Assembly (NCBI GenBank): GCA_021442155.1 | Contig: CM038228.1 | Location: forward strand, 10,271,179 to 10,335,178 | Length of the DNA: 64,000 nt | Direction: 5' to 3' | Origin: Cymbidium sinense | Taxonomy: Eukaryota; Streptophyta; Magnoliopsida; Asparagales; Orchidaceae | Shown: positions 37,126 through 49,405 of the stretch, in pieces | Layout of the letters: each line of letters begins with the position of its first letter | Numbering within the stretch: the stretch's first letter is position 1 | Position numbers and translations under genes: made by a program | The notes under the pieces: generated by a model | The model's input: the letters and a program-made list of their open reading frames with translations, nothing else | Database searches by the model: none | Told to the model about the DNA's origin: nothing

Positions 37126-37326
37126 AGAAAGAAGTAAGGATTTGGTTCAAGCTATTAGGCAAGTTTTCTTAATACATAGGCTTAAATTCCTATGGCTAAC
37201 TATTCTAAGTCTCTAGGATTAGGTTAAGTGATCACCTTATCACTTTGTGTCTTGAGGAACTCTTAATGTCAGGTGTCCTATGTCTATGATGGAGAAGTTG
37301 AGCTCGCTCCAAAGCTGAGGTCAACA

Positions 37327-40300
37327 AAGGGATAGGTGTTGGCAGCATATCATATTGGTGTTGGCCTAGACGATCAATAATGCCAAACAATCACAAGCAC
37401 TAACAGAAATGATCTACTCCCAAACTAGAGGTGTAGAAGGAATCAAGAGCTTAGTGCAATGTGACTCTACTCATGTCAACAATATAAGAGACTGAAGGAG
37501 GAATCCACAAGGGATTAAGTATATGAACCTTCCACTAAGGAAAATGTTCAAGTCATCCACTAGGGAATGAGAGGTATGATTTGATTTGCATCTCACAGCG
37601 GAGAAAATTGATTTGATTTATTGACTAATGATTTGGTGCTCCATTATGGATGAAAATGTGAACTCTCCATTTAAGTTCAAATCTAGAGATTGTGAAATCC
37701 ACTAGGGATTAGAATTTGGGGTGTTAAGATGAAAAATGTGAACTCTCGCTAAGCAAGTTCATGATTAAAATTCTGGGGAACTGGAAAGATTTGCATCTGA
37801 GGAGAAGATTGATTTGATTTGTTTAATGGTTTGACTCAGAGGTTGATTGGATTTATTTTGTTTGTTTAATTTGACTCTAAAGAAGGTTTGAATTTGTATT
37901 AGATTTTAAATTTTGAATTTTGAGATGGACTCGGGTTTGATGGGCTAAGTAGGGCTTTGTTGGCCTTGGTCTACTTGATTTATCAATCCAAAGGGTAGTA
38001 CATAGTAGGACTATCCCAAGGGTTGCCTATTGTACATTGGCTGCACTAGGAAGAAAGTGTAGTAGACTTATATCCTCCAAAGTAAGATCAGTAGCTAGGT
38101 GATCAGTTGGCGAGGCAATAGATTGAAACCAACTTTAGGCTGACTATTGAGTGAATGCCTCTAGGGGGACTTAAATCAGCTCAAAGATAATCAAAATTAA
38201 TTTCATTTTTAGTTATAATTGATGGATCCCATCGGTTTGCGATGATGAGTGTTGGCCTTGATCCATTTACCAATCCAAAGGATTAGTTTCCATAGGGGAG
38301 AACTATCCAACCAAAGGGGAGCTTTTTGATTTACAATGGTTAATTCATGGAAGAAAGCACGGGGACTCTCATCTTCCACTATAAAAGACTATTGGGGTGA
38401 CATGCTAGCAAGGTAATATGTTAACCCGGCCTAGAGCATAATACTGAGTGAATGTTGCTGGGGGTCTTAAATTATCTCAAAGATAGTCAAAGTTAATTTT
38501 ATTTTTAATTATATTTGATGGTTCCCATTAATTTGCGATGGGATTCCATGTTGGCCTTGATCTAGCTCAGATTTACCAATCCAAAGGGAGTAGTTTCCAG
38601 GCCGAAGGGAGAACTATCTAACCAAAGGGGTGCCTTTCAGTTTGCAATGGTTAATTTATGAAAGAAAGAACGGGAACTCACATCTTCCACTACAAAAGAC
38701 CACTGGGGTGACACATTAGCAAGGTAACATGTTAACCCGACCTAGGGCTGACTACTGAGTGAATGTCGTTGGAGGGACTTAAATCAGCTCAAAAAAAGTC
38801 AAAGTTAATTTCATTTTTAAATTATATTTGATGAATCTCATCGATTTGTGATGGACTGCACTGAGTAGGGGCCGTGTTGGCCTTGGTCTAACATAAATTT
38901 ACCAATCCAAAGGGAGTAGCCTCTCGACTAAGGGGAGAACTATCCAACCAAAGGGGTTGCTTTTCGATTTGCAGTAGTTAATTCAGGGAAGGAAGTTCGG
39001 GGACTCACATCTTTCCTAAATAGAAGACCACTGGGGCAACATATTAGCCAACTAACATGTTAACCTGACCTAGGGCCCATCGGTTTGTGACAGTCATGCT
39101 AGAAAGAATGCGTAGTAGACTTACATTTTCCAAAGCGAAATGACTGCCAGGATAACTTATTTGTGGAAAAATATATTAAACTTGACATAAGGGAAACTAC
39201 TGAGAGAGTGCCGGCTTGGGGACTTATCTCTACTCAAGAGTAGTTAGGCAATTCCTATAGGGAGTTTTTCTAACACTGCCCAAAGATAGGATGCCTTCTT
39301 AGGAAAGGGGCCACTGGGGGCTTGAATTCTTAATCCACAAGATCATTAAGTTTTTTGTTTATTTTGTTTGTTTATTTATCATGGATCCTGTTGATTTGTA
39401 AGGGGTCACACTCAGAAGGAGCTTATATTATCCTAGACCTATCTCAGATTTACTGAACCAAGGGAGAATCACATCAACAATTCTCCAACCACATGGTGGT
39501 TACTAGAAAGGGGGGCTGTCCAATCCAAAGTAACCGTAGTGTGAATGGGGTCAGAGGACATAATCTAAGTGCCAAGAGGGAGGGGTCTCTGGCTTTATCT
39601 AAAACTCTAGAAGATAATTTCTATAAGTATTTGATGGCCAACTCAAGGAGAAAGCTTGACTCATACTAGTGGTGTATCCACCGGGAGTCGTTGTGAAATA
39701 GCAACATCAACCAACCTAAGGTGTCCATTGGTTTGCGATAATCAGCCTAGGAAGAAAGCATCGAAGACTCACATCTTCCTACAGCAAAATTGATTGTAGG
39801 GGTAGTCCATCCTTGACTCAACAGGTGCCACCCGACCTAGGGAGACATGAGTGAATGCCACTGGGGGACTTATATCAACTCAAAAGTAGTTAAGAGGAAA
39901 GGAGCCTCTTGGGGACTTATCCAACCTCAATATATACCTAGTTGTGATGGCTAGTCTAAGAAGAAAGCTTATAGGCTCACATCCTCTTAAATGAAGTCAA
40001 CATGAGGTAGCTTATTGGCTGCACAGTGAGGTCTACCAAACTAACAAAGTACTCATTGGTTTAGAATGGTCAAGTCATGAAGAAAGTGCAGGGACTCATA
40101 TCCACCGGATAAATAACCATTGGGGTGATGTACTAATAAGGTAGTATGTGACACTTAATGAGTAAAACATGGGATTGCTCTCAAATAGAAAAGATATGTG
40201 TTTGTTTTGTGTTTGTTCTTGAAGGAATAGGATTCCATTGATTCTCTTATACATATCCTAAAACACATTGGGAATTTAATGAAATGGTGCCATAAATGGT

Positions 40301-40590
40301 AGTTGGTTCTAGTAAGAAAGGATCTTTGCTTGGGTTGTCTTACATAACTTAGTATCTCAAATAGGATTTTCAGTTCTCTCACACCTATTTTAGTACCAGA
40401 TCATGTTTAACTTGTGTTTGTGATGTGAAAGAAGGACATGATTCCTCTTGGGTTCTCTTACAGATTCCTAAAATGTGGATTCGCAAATAAGCAAACAATG
40501 TTTCAAAAGAATAAGATATTTTGATGAATTAGAATTGAATTTTTCATGACAATTATTTTCAAATATGATTTTATGGATAATATTTCTTCA
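37327..40590. repeat. About 300-bp tandem-repeat region downstream of the gypsy integrase
   Basis: Degenerate head-to-tail units recur, anchored by TTTG(C/T)GATGG, TGTTGGCCTTG, TTTACCAATCCAAAGG, GAGAACTATCCAACCAAAGG, GGGACTCACATCTTCC, GACCACTGGGGTGACA and ACATGTTAACCCGACCTAGG. Clear starts lie near 37,930, 38,221, 38,515 and 38,825 (spacing about 290-310 bp). Partial or more diverged units follow near 39,079, 39,380 and 39,726. The region lies between integrase (minus strand) and the LTR-like copy B, that is, in the 3' untranslated part of the element. Tat-lineage elements are known to carry tandem repeats there. No coding was found; 40,150-40,590 is AT-rich with no repeat recognised. Confidence 0.75.
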
Positions 40591-41691
40591 AATAGAGCCC
40601 ATTAATTAAAAGCATCGGGTGTTCCCCTTTACAATCAATAAGCTGATTCCTCCTTGGTAGGCCTTTTTTATGACAAAAGGGTCTTCCTAAATGGGTTCAA
40701 ACTTGCCTTCCATCTTTCGATAGGCAATAATTGATCTCCTTAGAACTAGAATAAGTTCTCACGTTCTAAGGAGGACCACTTGTTGTGAGCTTGAATCATC
40801 TTGGCCTTGTTGACTGAGGTTGCATGCAGCGTCTCTCCTCCAAACCATCGAGCTCTTCAAACTATAACTTGGCATTCTACTATGTAGTGATTTTACTACC
40901 CAATGCTTTCCTTAGTGATGGGAGTTGAACTTCTAATGATAGAACAGCTTCAAACCCATACACTAAGGAGAAACCAAAGTTGGAGTTTGTATGTGGTGCG
41001 GTATACCCACAAAGCTTCAACTAGCTGCTCATACCACTATCGTTTGTTGTCGTCAAGAGTCTTCTTTAGTATCTGGATGAGAGTTTTGTTGAATGCTTCT
41101 GCTAGGCTATTTGCCCTGGGAAAGTAGATGGTGGAGTATCTCCAATCTATACTATGTCTCCTGGCGAAGCTATTGATCTTGGTGCTCTTGAATGCAATAC
41201 CATTATTGGATATAATTTGTCAAGGCACCTCGAACTTATATATGCTATGGTTCTTGAAAAATTGGAGCACATGCTGAGTTGTGACCTCTATGAGTGGGAT
41301 TGCCTCATCCCACTTGGAAAAGTAGTCGGTGGCAATTAGAATGAACTGATGACCTTTAGAAAAAGGAGGATCAATTAGACCCATAATGTTAGTACCCCCA
41401 ACACTCAAATGGCCATGAGGCCAAAGTAGGATGTAGAATGTTGGGTGGTTAATGTAGGATCACACCGTGTACCTAACATTGATGGCATCTTCTACATTCA
41501 TGTAGTCAGAATCATTAAAATTGATAGTATCCTATTCTCTTGATCTTCTTTCATCTTTAGACTAGATTCATGTGCTCACTTGAATGTAGTCTGATGCTAT
41601 GGGCTTTGTGTTTATCTAAACAACATAACCACATTTGATCGGCTTTTAAGGTGCCATCCACGAGAGCATAGGAGAGAGCTCTCTACTTCAT
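40590..41691 (-). pseudogene. Ty3/gypsy integrase (Tat-like), broken
   Basis: Minus-strand pieces run from the zinc-binding region (ALVDGTL, LDKHKAH, RIGYY, CHQC near 41,430-41,640) into the core. The core reads GTNIMGLIDPP, HQFILIATDYFSKWDEAIPL (first catalytic D at 41,325-41,327), IISNNGIAF (second position N at 41,205-41,207 instead of D) and RANSLAEAFNKTLIQILKKT (E at 41,097-41,099). The spacing between second and third positions is 35 residues, as in retroviral-type integrases. WYEQLVEALWVYRTT follows. A terminal GGISLLI-like word near 40,640 marks the end. Integrase joins element cDNA to the chromosome; stops, frameshifts and the D-to-N change make this copy inactive. Confidence 0.85.
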
Positions 41692-42359
41692 CTAATGTGC
41701 TTGTGACTTTTCTTGAGGTAGTTTGCCTTTAGTCAAGTAATCCATGAATGGTTTCCTCCAATCCAGCTCTTTATCTTTTTTGTCAACATCAACCTCCCCT
41801 TCAAGAAAAAGCCTTTCGATGAGTTCAACATCAATAAGGGATAGGACTTGTCTATTTTGGACCATTGTCGGAATGGACTCGTCTTTTAGACATGCTAATT
41901 TTTTGGTAAGTTTGGCCAAAGCATCTGCTACTACGTTCTCACCTCGAGGGACCTTGTGGATGGTTACCTCTAGGATTTGAGCCAACAGCTTCATGGTGTA
42001 GTCTGGTAGTTGAGCTTGGGTTTTAGAACCTTAGGATCCTTGGTTGATGACAGAATTCCATAGATGTTGATCTTCTTAACACACACTGTAATGGCTAACC
42101 CTAGACCGACAATTAAAGCCTCAAACTCAGTTTCATTGTTGGTGCATGGATTGGAGAGATAGTATGATAATATCATCAGATCGTGGTCTAGAGTTAAAAG
42201 AACTATTCCTACCCATGCCTTTCCTGGAAGAGTATATCGTCGTTCTTCTCCTTTATGAAAGAAAGTCACACCGTTAAAATACATCTCTGTGGTGAAATAT
42301 TTCCACTTTCTTCTATCCTTTTGAAGAGGATAAATGAAAATAGAATATACGCCTTTCAT
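41692..42359 (-). pseudogene. Second (archaeal-type) RNase H region of the gypsy element
   Basis: Frames at 41,991-42,330 read KWKYFTTEMYFNGVTF, ARVG-like WVGIVLLTLD, and NPCTNNETEFEALIVGLGLA. These match the extra RNase H of Tat-lineage elements (W-x-x-YFDGS and C-T-NNEAEYEALIxGLxLA). The first catalytic D of YFDG is N here. The frame 41,692-41,994 continues EVTIHKVPRGENVVADALAK, the conserved NxxADALAxL stretch before integrase. The extra RNase H supports placement in the Tat branch of Ty3/gypsy. Upstream, the coding sequence is cut at 42,360 by repeat copy C and resumes at 48,959. Confidence 0.8.
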
Positions 42360-45300
42360 TGAGACACCACGTATATGCACAAATGTTTGTATTAGGGTGA
42401 TCAGGTACGACATTGAGGAGAAGTGTACTATCTCAAAAAATAGAAGTCACCACCCTATAATGGACATAATCACCTGAATAAGGACTCCTAAGGACTACGG
42501 GTCTTCATATGTTCTAGAGATTTTTCTCGTACTTTACATGAAAAAGTAAAGTAGGGTTTATTTTAAACAGGGTTCATTAAGTTTGGGCAAGCCCCATAGT
42601 TACATCTTAAGGAATGAGATTTCTTAAGAATACTCTCGATTAAGGTAAATGATCATTGTCTCCAAAGATTTTGATGATAGGACTACCAATCAATTGGTTA
42701 TTTTTGAAAGATCAAGTGGGATTAATTATGAGGAGGAAGTTATTATCAAAACCAAGAAGAGATGAGTAGGAGATGCTCATGATACTAGAAAGTCTAGTGA
42801 GCATCCCAAACTATCCTATGGTTGGGCTTTACATATTTGAAATTAAGGAGGAATGTTTGTTTGAGTTAAATTTTTATTATAAATTTAGGGCTTACAATTT
42901 GACAATACAAGATCATGAAAATGCCTAGGAGGTGAGAATTTGTGCTTGTAGCCCACAAAGGGGAGAAGTAACCTCGGATCCTAAATCTTGGGAGCTTTGG
43001 TGAGGGCCAAAGCATGACCTAAATCTAAGGAGAGAATGGGTATATAGTTTACCTCCACAAAAAAGGATAAACCACCTGACTGTTTGGACTTACAACTGCC
43101 TGGGGGTGGCCGCCAACTAACTCCTCCTATGATTTTAAATACATGTAAGCAAGTCATATGCTTTTGCAAGATAACTAGGTTGTTATTTATTTTGAAAAGA
43201 GGTTAAGTCCTTAAACTCACTCCCTAAGAGACTAGATCATGTAGGGCATGATTAATGACTTAAATCCAATATAAATTTTTTATGTGTTTTATTTTCATTT
43301 TGGACAATTCATTTGACAAAGGCTTATAGGATTCATATGCCTAATGAATGAGAAATTAGGTTATGGGCCAAAATTAACAAGAAAGGAGGTGTACTTTCAC
43401 CATGGCTCTCAAAGGTCAAGTCAAATTTCTTGGCACGGGTGGAAGCCCTCCAAATCAAGAGTGAAATAATATGCTTTTTATGCATGATATGAGAGAAGAA
43501 AATACAATATCCATTGGGGTTTACTAATTCTTTTATGTTGATTTATAACCTAAGATTTAAATGAGGGTATGAGTTGTTAATTTTCAATTTTGAATTGATT
43601 AATTTGGTAGAAGATTTATTTTTTTCTAGAAGCCTAATCATCATCCAAGCCATACATCAAGGAAAAGAAGAAACTAGGAAAAGCATGTCTTCTTAACTGC
43701 ACAAGCTAAACAAACATCAAACATTTTATAAAGCTAGTGAAAAAGAATAAGAGGCCTTTGTGGTCGGGCACCACCACACAAACCCGAAAAGACAAATGTG
43801 GGTAGCCAAGCTCTACCCTTATACAACCCAGATTATAAATGACTTAATTACAATTAAGCAAGAATTCATATTATGGGGGTCTTCATTCTTCTTTCTTTAT
43901 TCTTTCTTCTTCCTTTTTTTTATACATATGATGCAAGTATTTAGCACACCTTAATGATGAATGCTAAGAGAGGTTGCTTAAGGAAATTTGGAATGTTTCA
44001 TGTATGCATGATTTTGTTAAGTAGAAGAGAGTGATTCTTTTATCCATTTTTCATATACACATTTACAAGTATAAAAGACCTAAGTGAGTATGACATCATT
44101 GTCAGCATCAGGGGTGTAAGGTACAAGACCTACTTAGGGCTACTTAAAATCTCATAATCCCAGGGTTGTCTAGACTAATATACTAATTTTCTTAAATACA
44201 TGTGCATGTACAAAAAGAAATGCATGGAAAGAGAATCATGCAAAAAGTTTATGTTGTTTGTTTGATTTTGGTGGTTTAATTTATATGTGTGATGTGGAAC
44301 TCCTTCTTGAGTCATGACATAGGAGTGTATAGGAATGGATTTCAAACAAGTGTTATGTCCTTTTCAAATGGACTATATACTTTGCAAATCCTATGCAATC
44401 TTATGTTAAGAAAGAGAGGAAAAATCACATAACACATTTTACACTATTCACATGCAAGCTCATTAATAATTATAAATAGCATACTTTTCATTTTGTAATG
44501 TTTGACTTATAAGTTTTGAAATAGTTTTGAGTTTAATAGTGATAATAGCCATTCATATTCTTACTTTAGCCAAAACATGCAATTTGACATAAAGGAAATA
44601 TTTTGTTTTTAATTTGATTTTTCAAAAGACATGAATGCATGATTTTCATATGACATACACATTTAGCATGCTAGGAACGAAATAAAGTGATGCAAGCATG
44701 TGATTTCATTCACTCTAATTAATTTCTAAAGGCAATCCTATGGAATAAGATTATTTAATGTGAATCAAAGTTGGTTTAAGAAAATTTTGATTTGGTTTTG
44801 AGTTTGATTTGAATTTAGGAAATGTGAAAAGGTTTGCTAGTCCTAACCCATTCACACATGTGTGTATTGTTTTAGTTTAATTTTTAGGTGATTAGATCAA
44901 TTTTATGCTTTGGTTAGGTTAAGGTGTAGATTAAGTTCATTAATTACCCCTTATGTATACCACTTTAATATATTTAATCAAATAATTATGAGCCAATGTA
45001 TGACATAAAATCATAAAGAATTTAAATTAGCAATGCACCTAAGAAGAAATGGGTCCTAATACATTTGACTCATAATTAATGATTAATTAAGCTAAAGGGT
45101 TTAATTTAAGTACTTTCATAACCCTTCCCACACATGTGGGTTAAGTATGATTTCATTAAGCTACTTAGGTTATTGAACACCTAAGAATATACCCAAGAAG
45201 AAAGTGATTGAGTTTTGGAATGTTTTGAAAATTTTATCAAGTTAATTAAGTAGGTCATTAGTGGATTAGCTCTTAATTAAATTTAGATTAAAGAAGGAAA

Positions 45301-48300
45301 GGGGTTCAGGGAATGACTTGGGAAAAATACCCCAAACCCATTTCATAACCTCCTCTTCACTTAAATAAAGTTTAATTAACTTAATCAAGGAATTAAACCA
45401 CCATTCACATGCTTAATTAAGCTTAATTATATTAAGAGAGTGATTAGGGGTTCATTAATTAATTTTTCAGATTAACTCATTAATAAATTCCAAGAAAATT
45501 AGGAAAGGCAGAAGTCATCCCACTAAACATGCCTGAGAAGTTTGGAATTAATTAATGAAGTCATTAGGGAGTAATTAAGGTTATTAATTTTTTAAATAAA
45601 TCATAATAAAGGAAAATCTACGATCAAATTCAATTAAAAATAAATTTATTGGATTCTCCTCTGAGTTATCTTTAAGATGAACCTGAGTTTGTATTTTTTG
45701 GGTTTTTGTATAATTAGTTATGAATTTAGGAAGTTTTAGTTCATTTAAGTGATTTTTATGAAGTTTGTTAATTTATTTTATTAAGATAAATCATTTGAAA
45801 CTCAAAATTTAATATATTTTTTAATCCAAAGGTCCTTTCAACTTGAAATTTTTGTGGTAGGTGTATTTTGACTTCAATTTTAATTCTGAAAATTTTAACT
45901 TAACCTCTCATGTATTTTTGGTTTAATTAATGAAATTTGATTTTTACTATAACTCAAATTAAGCTCAAAATATTCAGTAAAATTTGGGTATTTTGGATTT
46001 GTTGGATTTATCTCGGAAAGATGAATCCAATGTGCCATTGTTTGTAATTTCTAGTTTATTATTTTATTTTCTATAAAATTTTGAAATTTTAGGTGATTTA
46101 AATAGTTTTTTAAATCAGAAAAATCCATTTTCTCTCATCACCGGCGTACGTACACGTGGCGCCATGTGGCACCATGCGAATGGATGCACATGCCACGCGC
46201 ATCGTCGCGATTGTGCGCACGCCAACCGAGTGGAATCAGTCGAGCTAAGACCCGCGATCGCGATTTGATTGGACCATCCGGCGATTGACGGTCCAGATTA
46301 GATCGCATGCTTTGACGATCACGTGATTTTGATCCGTCTCGCGTTAATCGCGGGATCGAATGGTCTAGAGTGCATCTGATGATCTGAAGGCTTGGATCGC
46401 ACGATCATCGCATAATCCTAACCATCCGATCCTTGAGAGACGGCTTGCTTGTGGGTGTAAGCGTAAAATAGTATTTTGGGAAAATGAGAAATTCTAAATA
46501 AAAACTTGTCCAAATGGACTCATTTACGCATCGATTTTCACCGAAAATTTTCTATTTTCTAATTGGGATGATTTAAAGAAAAATGTAGGATTATCTAGGG
46601 TAAATTCCTAAAAATCACTCAAAAAATTATCACAAATGGGGAATCCTAAGGCTGGCTACAGTTTTTGAAAGTTACCTCACCGGGGATGATTTTTTTTGTG
46701 TGTTAGACACCGTTGAGTGGGCGAAGAGGCTTTGGAATGAGCTTGGATCTCTGCCTTCATGTCGTAATGAAGTTCCCACTGGTGACCACCATTTCTTTGT
46801 TGAAATCCACTTATTTTTGGAGTATTTCTCTCCAAAATGAAGTGGGGTGATTGCCAATGGGTTTGGGAGCTCTAGGAGAAGGAGAATGGGTGAATGCTTT
46901 AGCCTCTAATGCCTTGGTTTCAAAAGTGAACAAAAATCACACTTTTCTTTGAATTTTTGGCTCCAAACTCTTGTTATTTGGCTTGGGGTGGTTGGGAATG
47001 AAAGAGAATATTCCTAGGTGGCTCACTTTAGTTGGCTAAGGCATGGAAAGTGGCTGTCATGAAGGATAAATGGGTGTACTAGCCAAGGGGAGGTGAGAGT
47101 CCTTCATGCCAAGTGTTCTAATGGGAGAGGTGAGGTGATTTCACCTCCCCATGAGTCATGGCTGCCCAAACCACTCCTTGGGTTAGAAAATCAGTGTCCT
47201 TGGTGCCTTTGTGGACCAATGGATGAGTGTCAAGTGGCCAAGAAAGAGAATTGACCACTTGGATAAGTGTCTTTTCTCATGGGATGCCCTTGACCCAAGG
47301 AAAAAGTGGTCATTTGGTATTGAATTTGATTTGAGCAGATTTGAAATGAGTCAAAAGTATGTTGAACCAAATTTCATGTCATTTGAAGTTCATTTGATTT
47401 AATTTGGGTCAATTTGACCCATTGGGTCAAAATGGGTTAGGTTAGCTAATTGGTCAAATTGGGTCAAACTAAGAGTTCGGTCAAATTCCAATGACCATTT
47501 AGATTGCATTGGTTCAATTGGTTTCAATCAATTTGGTTTAATTTGGATTTAATTTGGACTTTGGCCAATTTAATCCTTTAGGTCAATTTAGGCTAAGTTG
47601 ACCAACTTGACCCAATTGACCAAATTGGCTTGAATCATGGCTTGGTTTGGGTTTGGTTGATTATTTATAATATATTGTAGGCTTTTGTTTCAATTAATTT
47701 TGGTTTGGTTTGATTTCAAGTTGATTTGACCTTTTAGATCAAGTTGGGTTCATGGTCAATTAGGCTAGGTTGGGTCTAGTTGATCAATTGGTCAAATTGG
47801 ATTTAATTGCATCTTTGGTCAAGTTCAATAATTAATTTAGAGTTAACTTGAGCTATTGGTTGCAATCAATTTGGTTTAGGTTGTAATTTGGCTAATTTGG
47901 GTTCATATGGGTTAAAGGGTTGACTTGGCCAACGGGCTAGATTCACTTGGTTTGACCCAATTCATGATCATTGATTAACCTATGATGATCAACAAACATG
48001 GCATGAAGTTTTAATTAGCTTAATTTACTTTGATTTGGATTGAATTGGATTTTGGTTCATGTAGTTCAAATTAGCCACTTTGGGTCAAGTGAGCCGATTG
48101 GGTTTAGTTAGCTTGATTTAGGCTTGATTCAAGTTTGGTTGAACTCACATATGGACTTGTGATTAAAATATAAATCCATTTGCAAGTGACTTGGATTCAA
48201 ATGGATTTTGATTCATTTGACAATTTCAAGTCAAAAGGGTGAATATGGGTTTGACTTGGCTTAGCTTGATTTTGATTTACTGATTGAAGTTTATGTTTAT

Positions 48301-48958
48301 ATTTGGATTCATGATTGAAAGATTGATTGAATCATGAAGAAAATCCAATGGTTTGGATTGATTTGGTTAAGTTCAAGACTTTGACTTGAAAAGGCACAAC
48401 TTGGATTTTGGTTTGATTTGGATTTAGGTTTTGAATTTGGTTTTGATTATTTGAATTTATATTTCATTTATATTTATGAATATAAATGAGAATATAAATG
48501 GGTTTTGAGAAAGTCTTTTGAATTTGGAGTGATTTGGATTTGGAATTTAGGCTAAGTTCATATGATCAGATCAAAAGGCTTAGGAAAGATTTTGGGATTT
48601 AAATTCAGTCATAGATTTCAATCATTTGATTTGAAATTGATTAATGATTTGGATTTGAAATTGATTTGGATTGGTTTGAGAAAATCAATTGAGTTGGAAT
48701 TGATTTAATAATTGATTTGGAATTAATTTGAAAGAAGAAAGTAAGGATTTGATTCAAGCTATAGGGTAGGCAAGTCATCCTAATACCCCCTAAGACACAA
48801 CCTGTTCCTATGGCTAACTCTTCTAAGTCTCTACGGTTAGGTCAAGTGTTCATCTAATCAGTAGAAGTGCCTTAAGACTAAGGAACTCTTAATGACTAAG
48901 AGCAGTCCTATGTCTAAGATAGAGATGTTGAAAGCTCACTCCAAAAGTGAGGTCAACA
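42360..48958 (-). mobile_element. Large non-coding repeat copy C (6.60 kb), probable solo LTR inside gypsy
   Basis: Opens TGAGACACCACGTATATGC and closes AGTGAGGTCAACA, with every landmark of copies A and B in the same order. These include CACCATGGCTCTCAAAGGTC (43,398), a CpG-rich segment with two CACGTG sites (46,153-46,158 and 46,320-46,325) and a TTGACC-rich tract (47,170-48,260). Gypsy RNase H sequence ends at its upstream side (48,959) and second-RNase-H sequence begins at its downstream side (42,359), both on the minus strand, so it interrupts one polyprotein. The flanking 5-mers ATCTC and TTCAT do not match, so a simple insertion with target duplication is not demonstrated. It keeps more CpG than copies A and B and is probably the youngest copy. 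Confidence 0.65.
46130..46460. promoter_or_regulatory. CpG-rich, G-box-bearing segment of copy C
   Basis: The densest CpG stretch of the window. It contains CGTACGTACACGTGGCGCC (CACGTG 46,153-46,158), GCGATCGCGATT and ATCACGTGAT (CACGTG 46,320-46,325). Its place within the repeat matches 8,740-8,900 in copy A. If the repeat is an LTR, this would lie in its regulatory half; that role is inferred only. Confidence 0.35.
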
Positions 48959-49389
48959 ATCTCCTAATGGCAGTTGTCAACCTCCCCTAAGTTCATGATT
49001 TGTTCATCAGGGAGATTGCCACTAAGTGGGGAATCAGCAGGAAGTGGGTGTGCTGCTAAGAAATCTACTAGTGCTTGTCCTTTCACCGCATGGAGGGGTA
49101 CGAATATAATGTCGAACTGGGAGAGAATCATGGACCAACATGCCAACCGTCTGGATTACGTTGGCCGTATCATGAGATACTGCAGTGGATTGATTCTTGA
49201 AATCAAGTCTATCTTATGAGAAAGCATGTAGTATTATAGCTTTTGGGATGCAAAGATTAAAGCTAGGAAATGTTTCTCAATAGGTGGGTAGTTCACTTCA
49301 ACAGGGATTAGACGACGACTGAGGTAGTATAGAGCATTCTCTTTCTCTTCCATGTTGGTTTGAGCCAACACAGCACCAAGAGAGTCATC
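48959..49389 (-). pseudogene. Gypsy RNase H (3' part, downstream of the LINE)
   Basis: Reads YTATLDDSLGAVLAQTN, EEKENALYYLSRRLIPVEVN, YPPIEKHFLALIFASQK, then after a stop SQFDIIFVPLHAVKGQALVD and FLAAHPLPADSPLSG. This is the RNase H domain of Ty3/gypsy polyproteins and the VKGQALxDFLAxHP junction that follows it. Its upstream continuation GRPLILYTATL is at about 56,148-56,190, beyond the LINE; the duplicated target CAATGTAGCAGTGTAG encodes the YTATL segment on both sides. It ends in DEQIMNLGEVDN at copy C. Confidence 0.88.
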
Positions 49390-49405
49390 CAATGTAGCAG
49401 TGTAG
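49390..49405. repeat. LINE target-site duplication, left copy
   Basis: CAATGTAGCAGTGTAG, identical over 16 bp to 56,132-56,147, flanking the plus-strand LINE. Confidence 0.9.

Larger units (their letters stand above)
30360..37326 (-). mobile_element. Large non-coding repeat copy B (6.97 kb), probable giant LTR
   Basis: Collinear with copies A and C: starts TGGACACCACATAGATCCAC, includes AAGGAATGAGATTCCTTAAG (about 30,598), CACCATGGCTCTCAAAGGTC (31,312) and a TTGACC-rich tract (35,300-36,500), and ends CTGAGGTCAACA. It is more decayed than copy C: the G-box position reads CATGTG (34,371-34,376). It lies in the right place and orientation to be the 3' LTR of the minus-strand gypsy element whose integrase is at 40,590-41,408. 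However, no purine-rich tract was seen at 37,327, and flanking 5-mers (CTAGT and AAGGG) do not match. Confidence 0.65.

Noticed and set aside
41744..41980. Serine-rich 78-codon plus-strand open frame
   Set aside because: Antisense to the gypsy stretch carrying the NVVADALAKL motif.
30360..48958. A single intact 18.6-kb LTR retrotransposon with copies C and B as LTRs
   Set aside because: No primer-binding site follows copy C, the interior starts within RNase H, flanking 5-mers do not match, and gypsy coding of the same orientation continues beyond copy C. It is kept only as an alternative.
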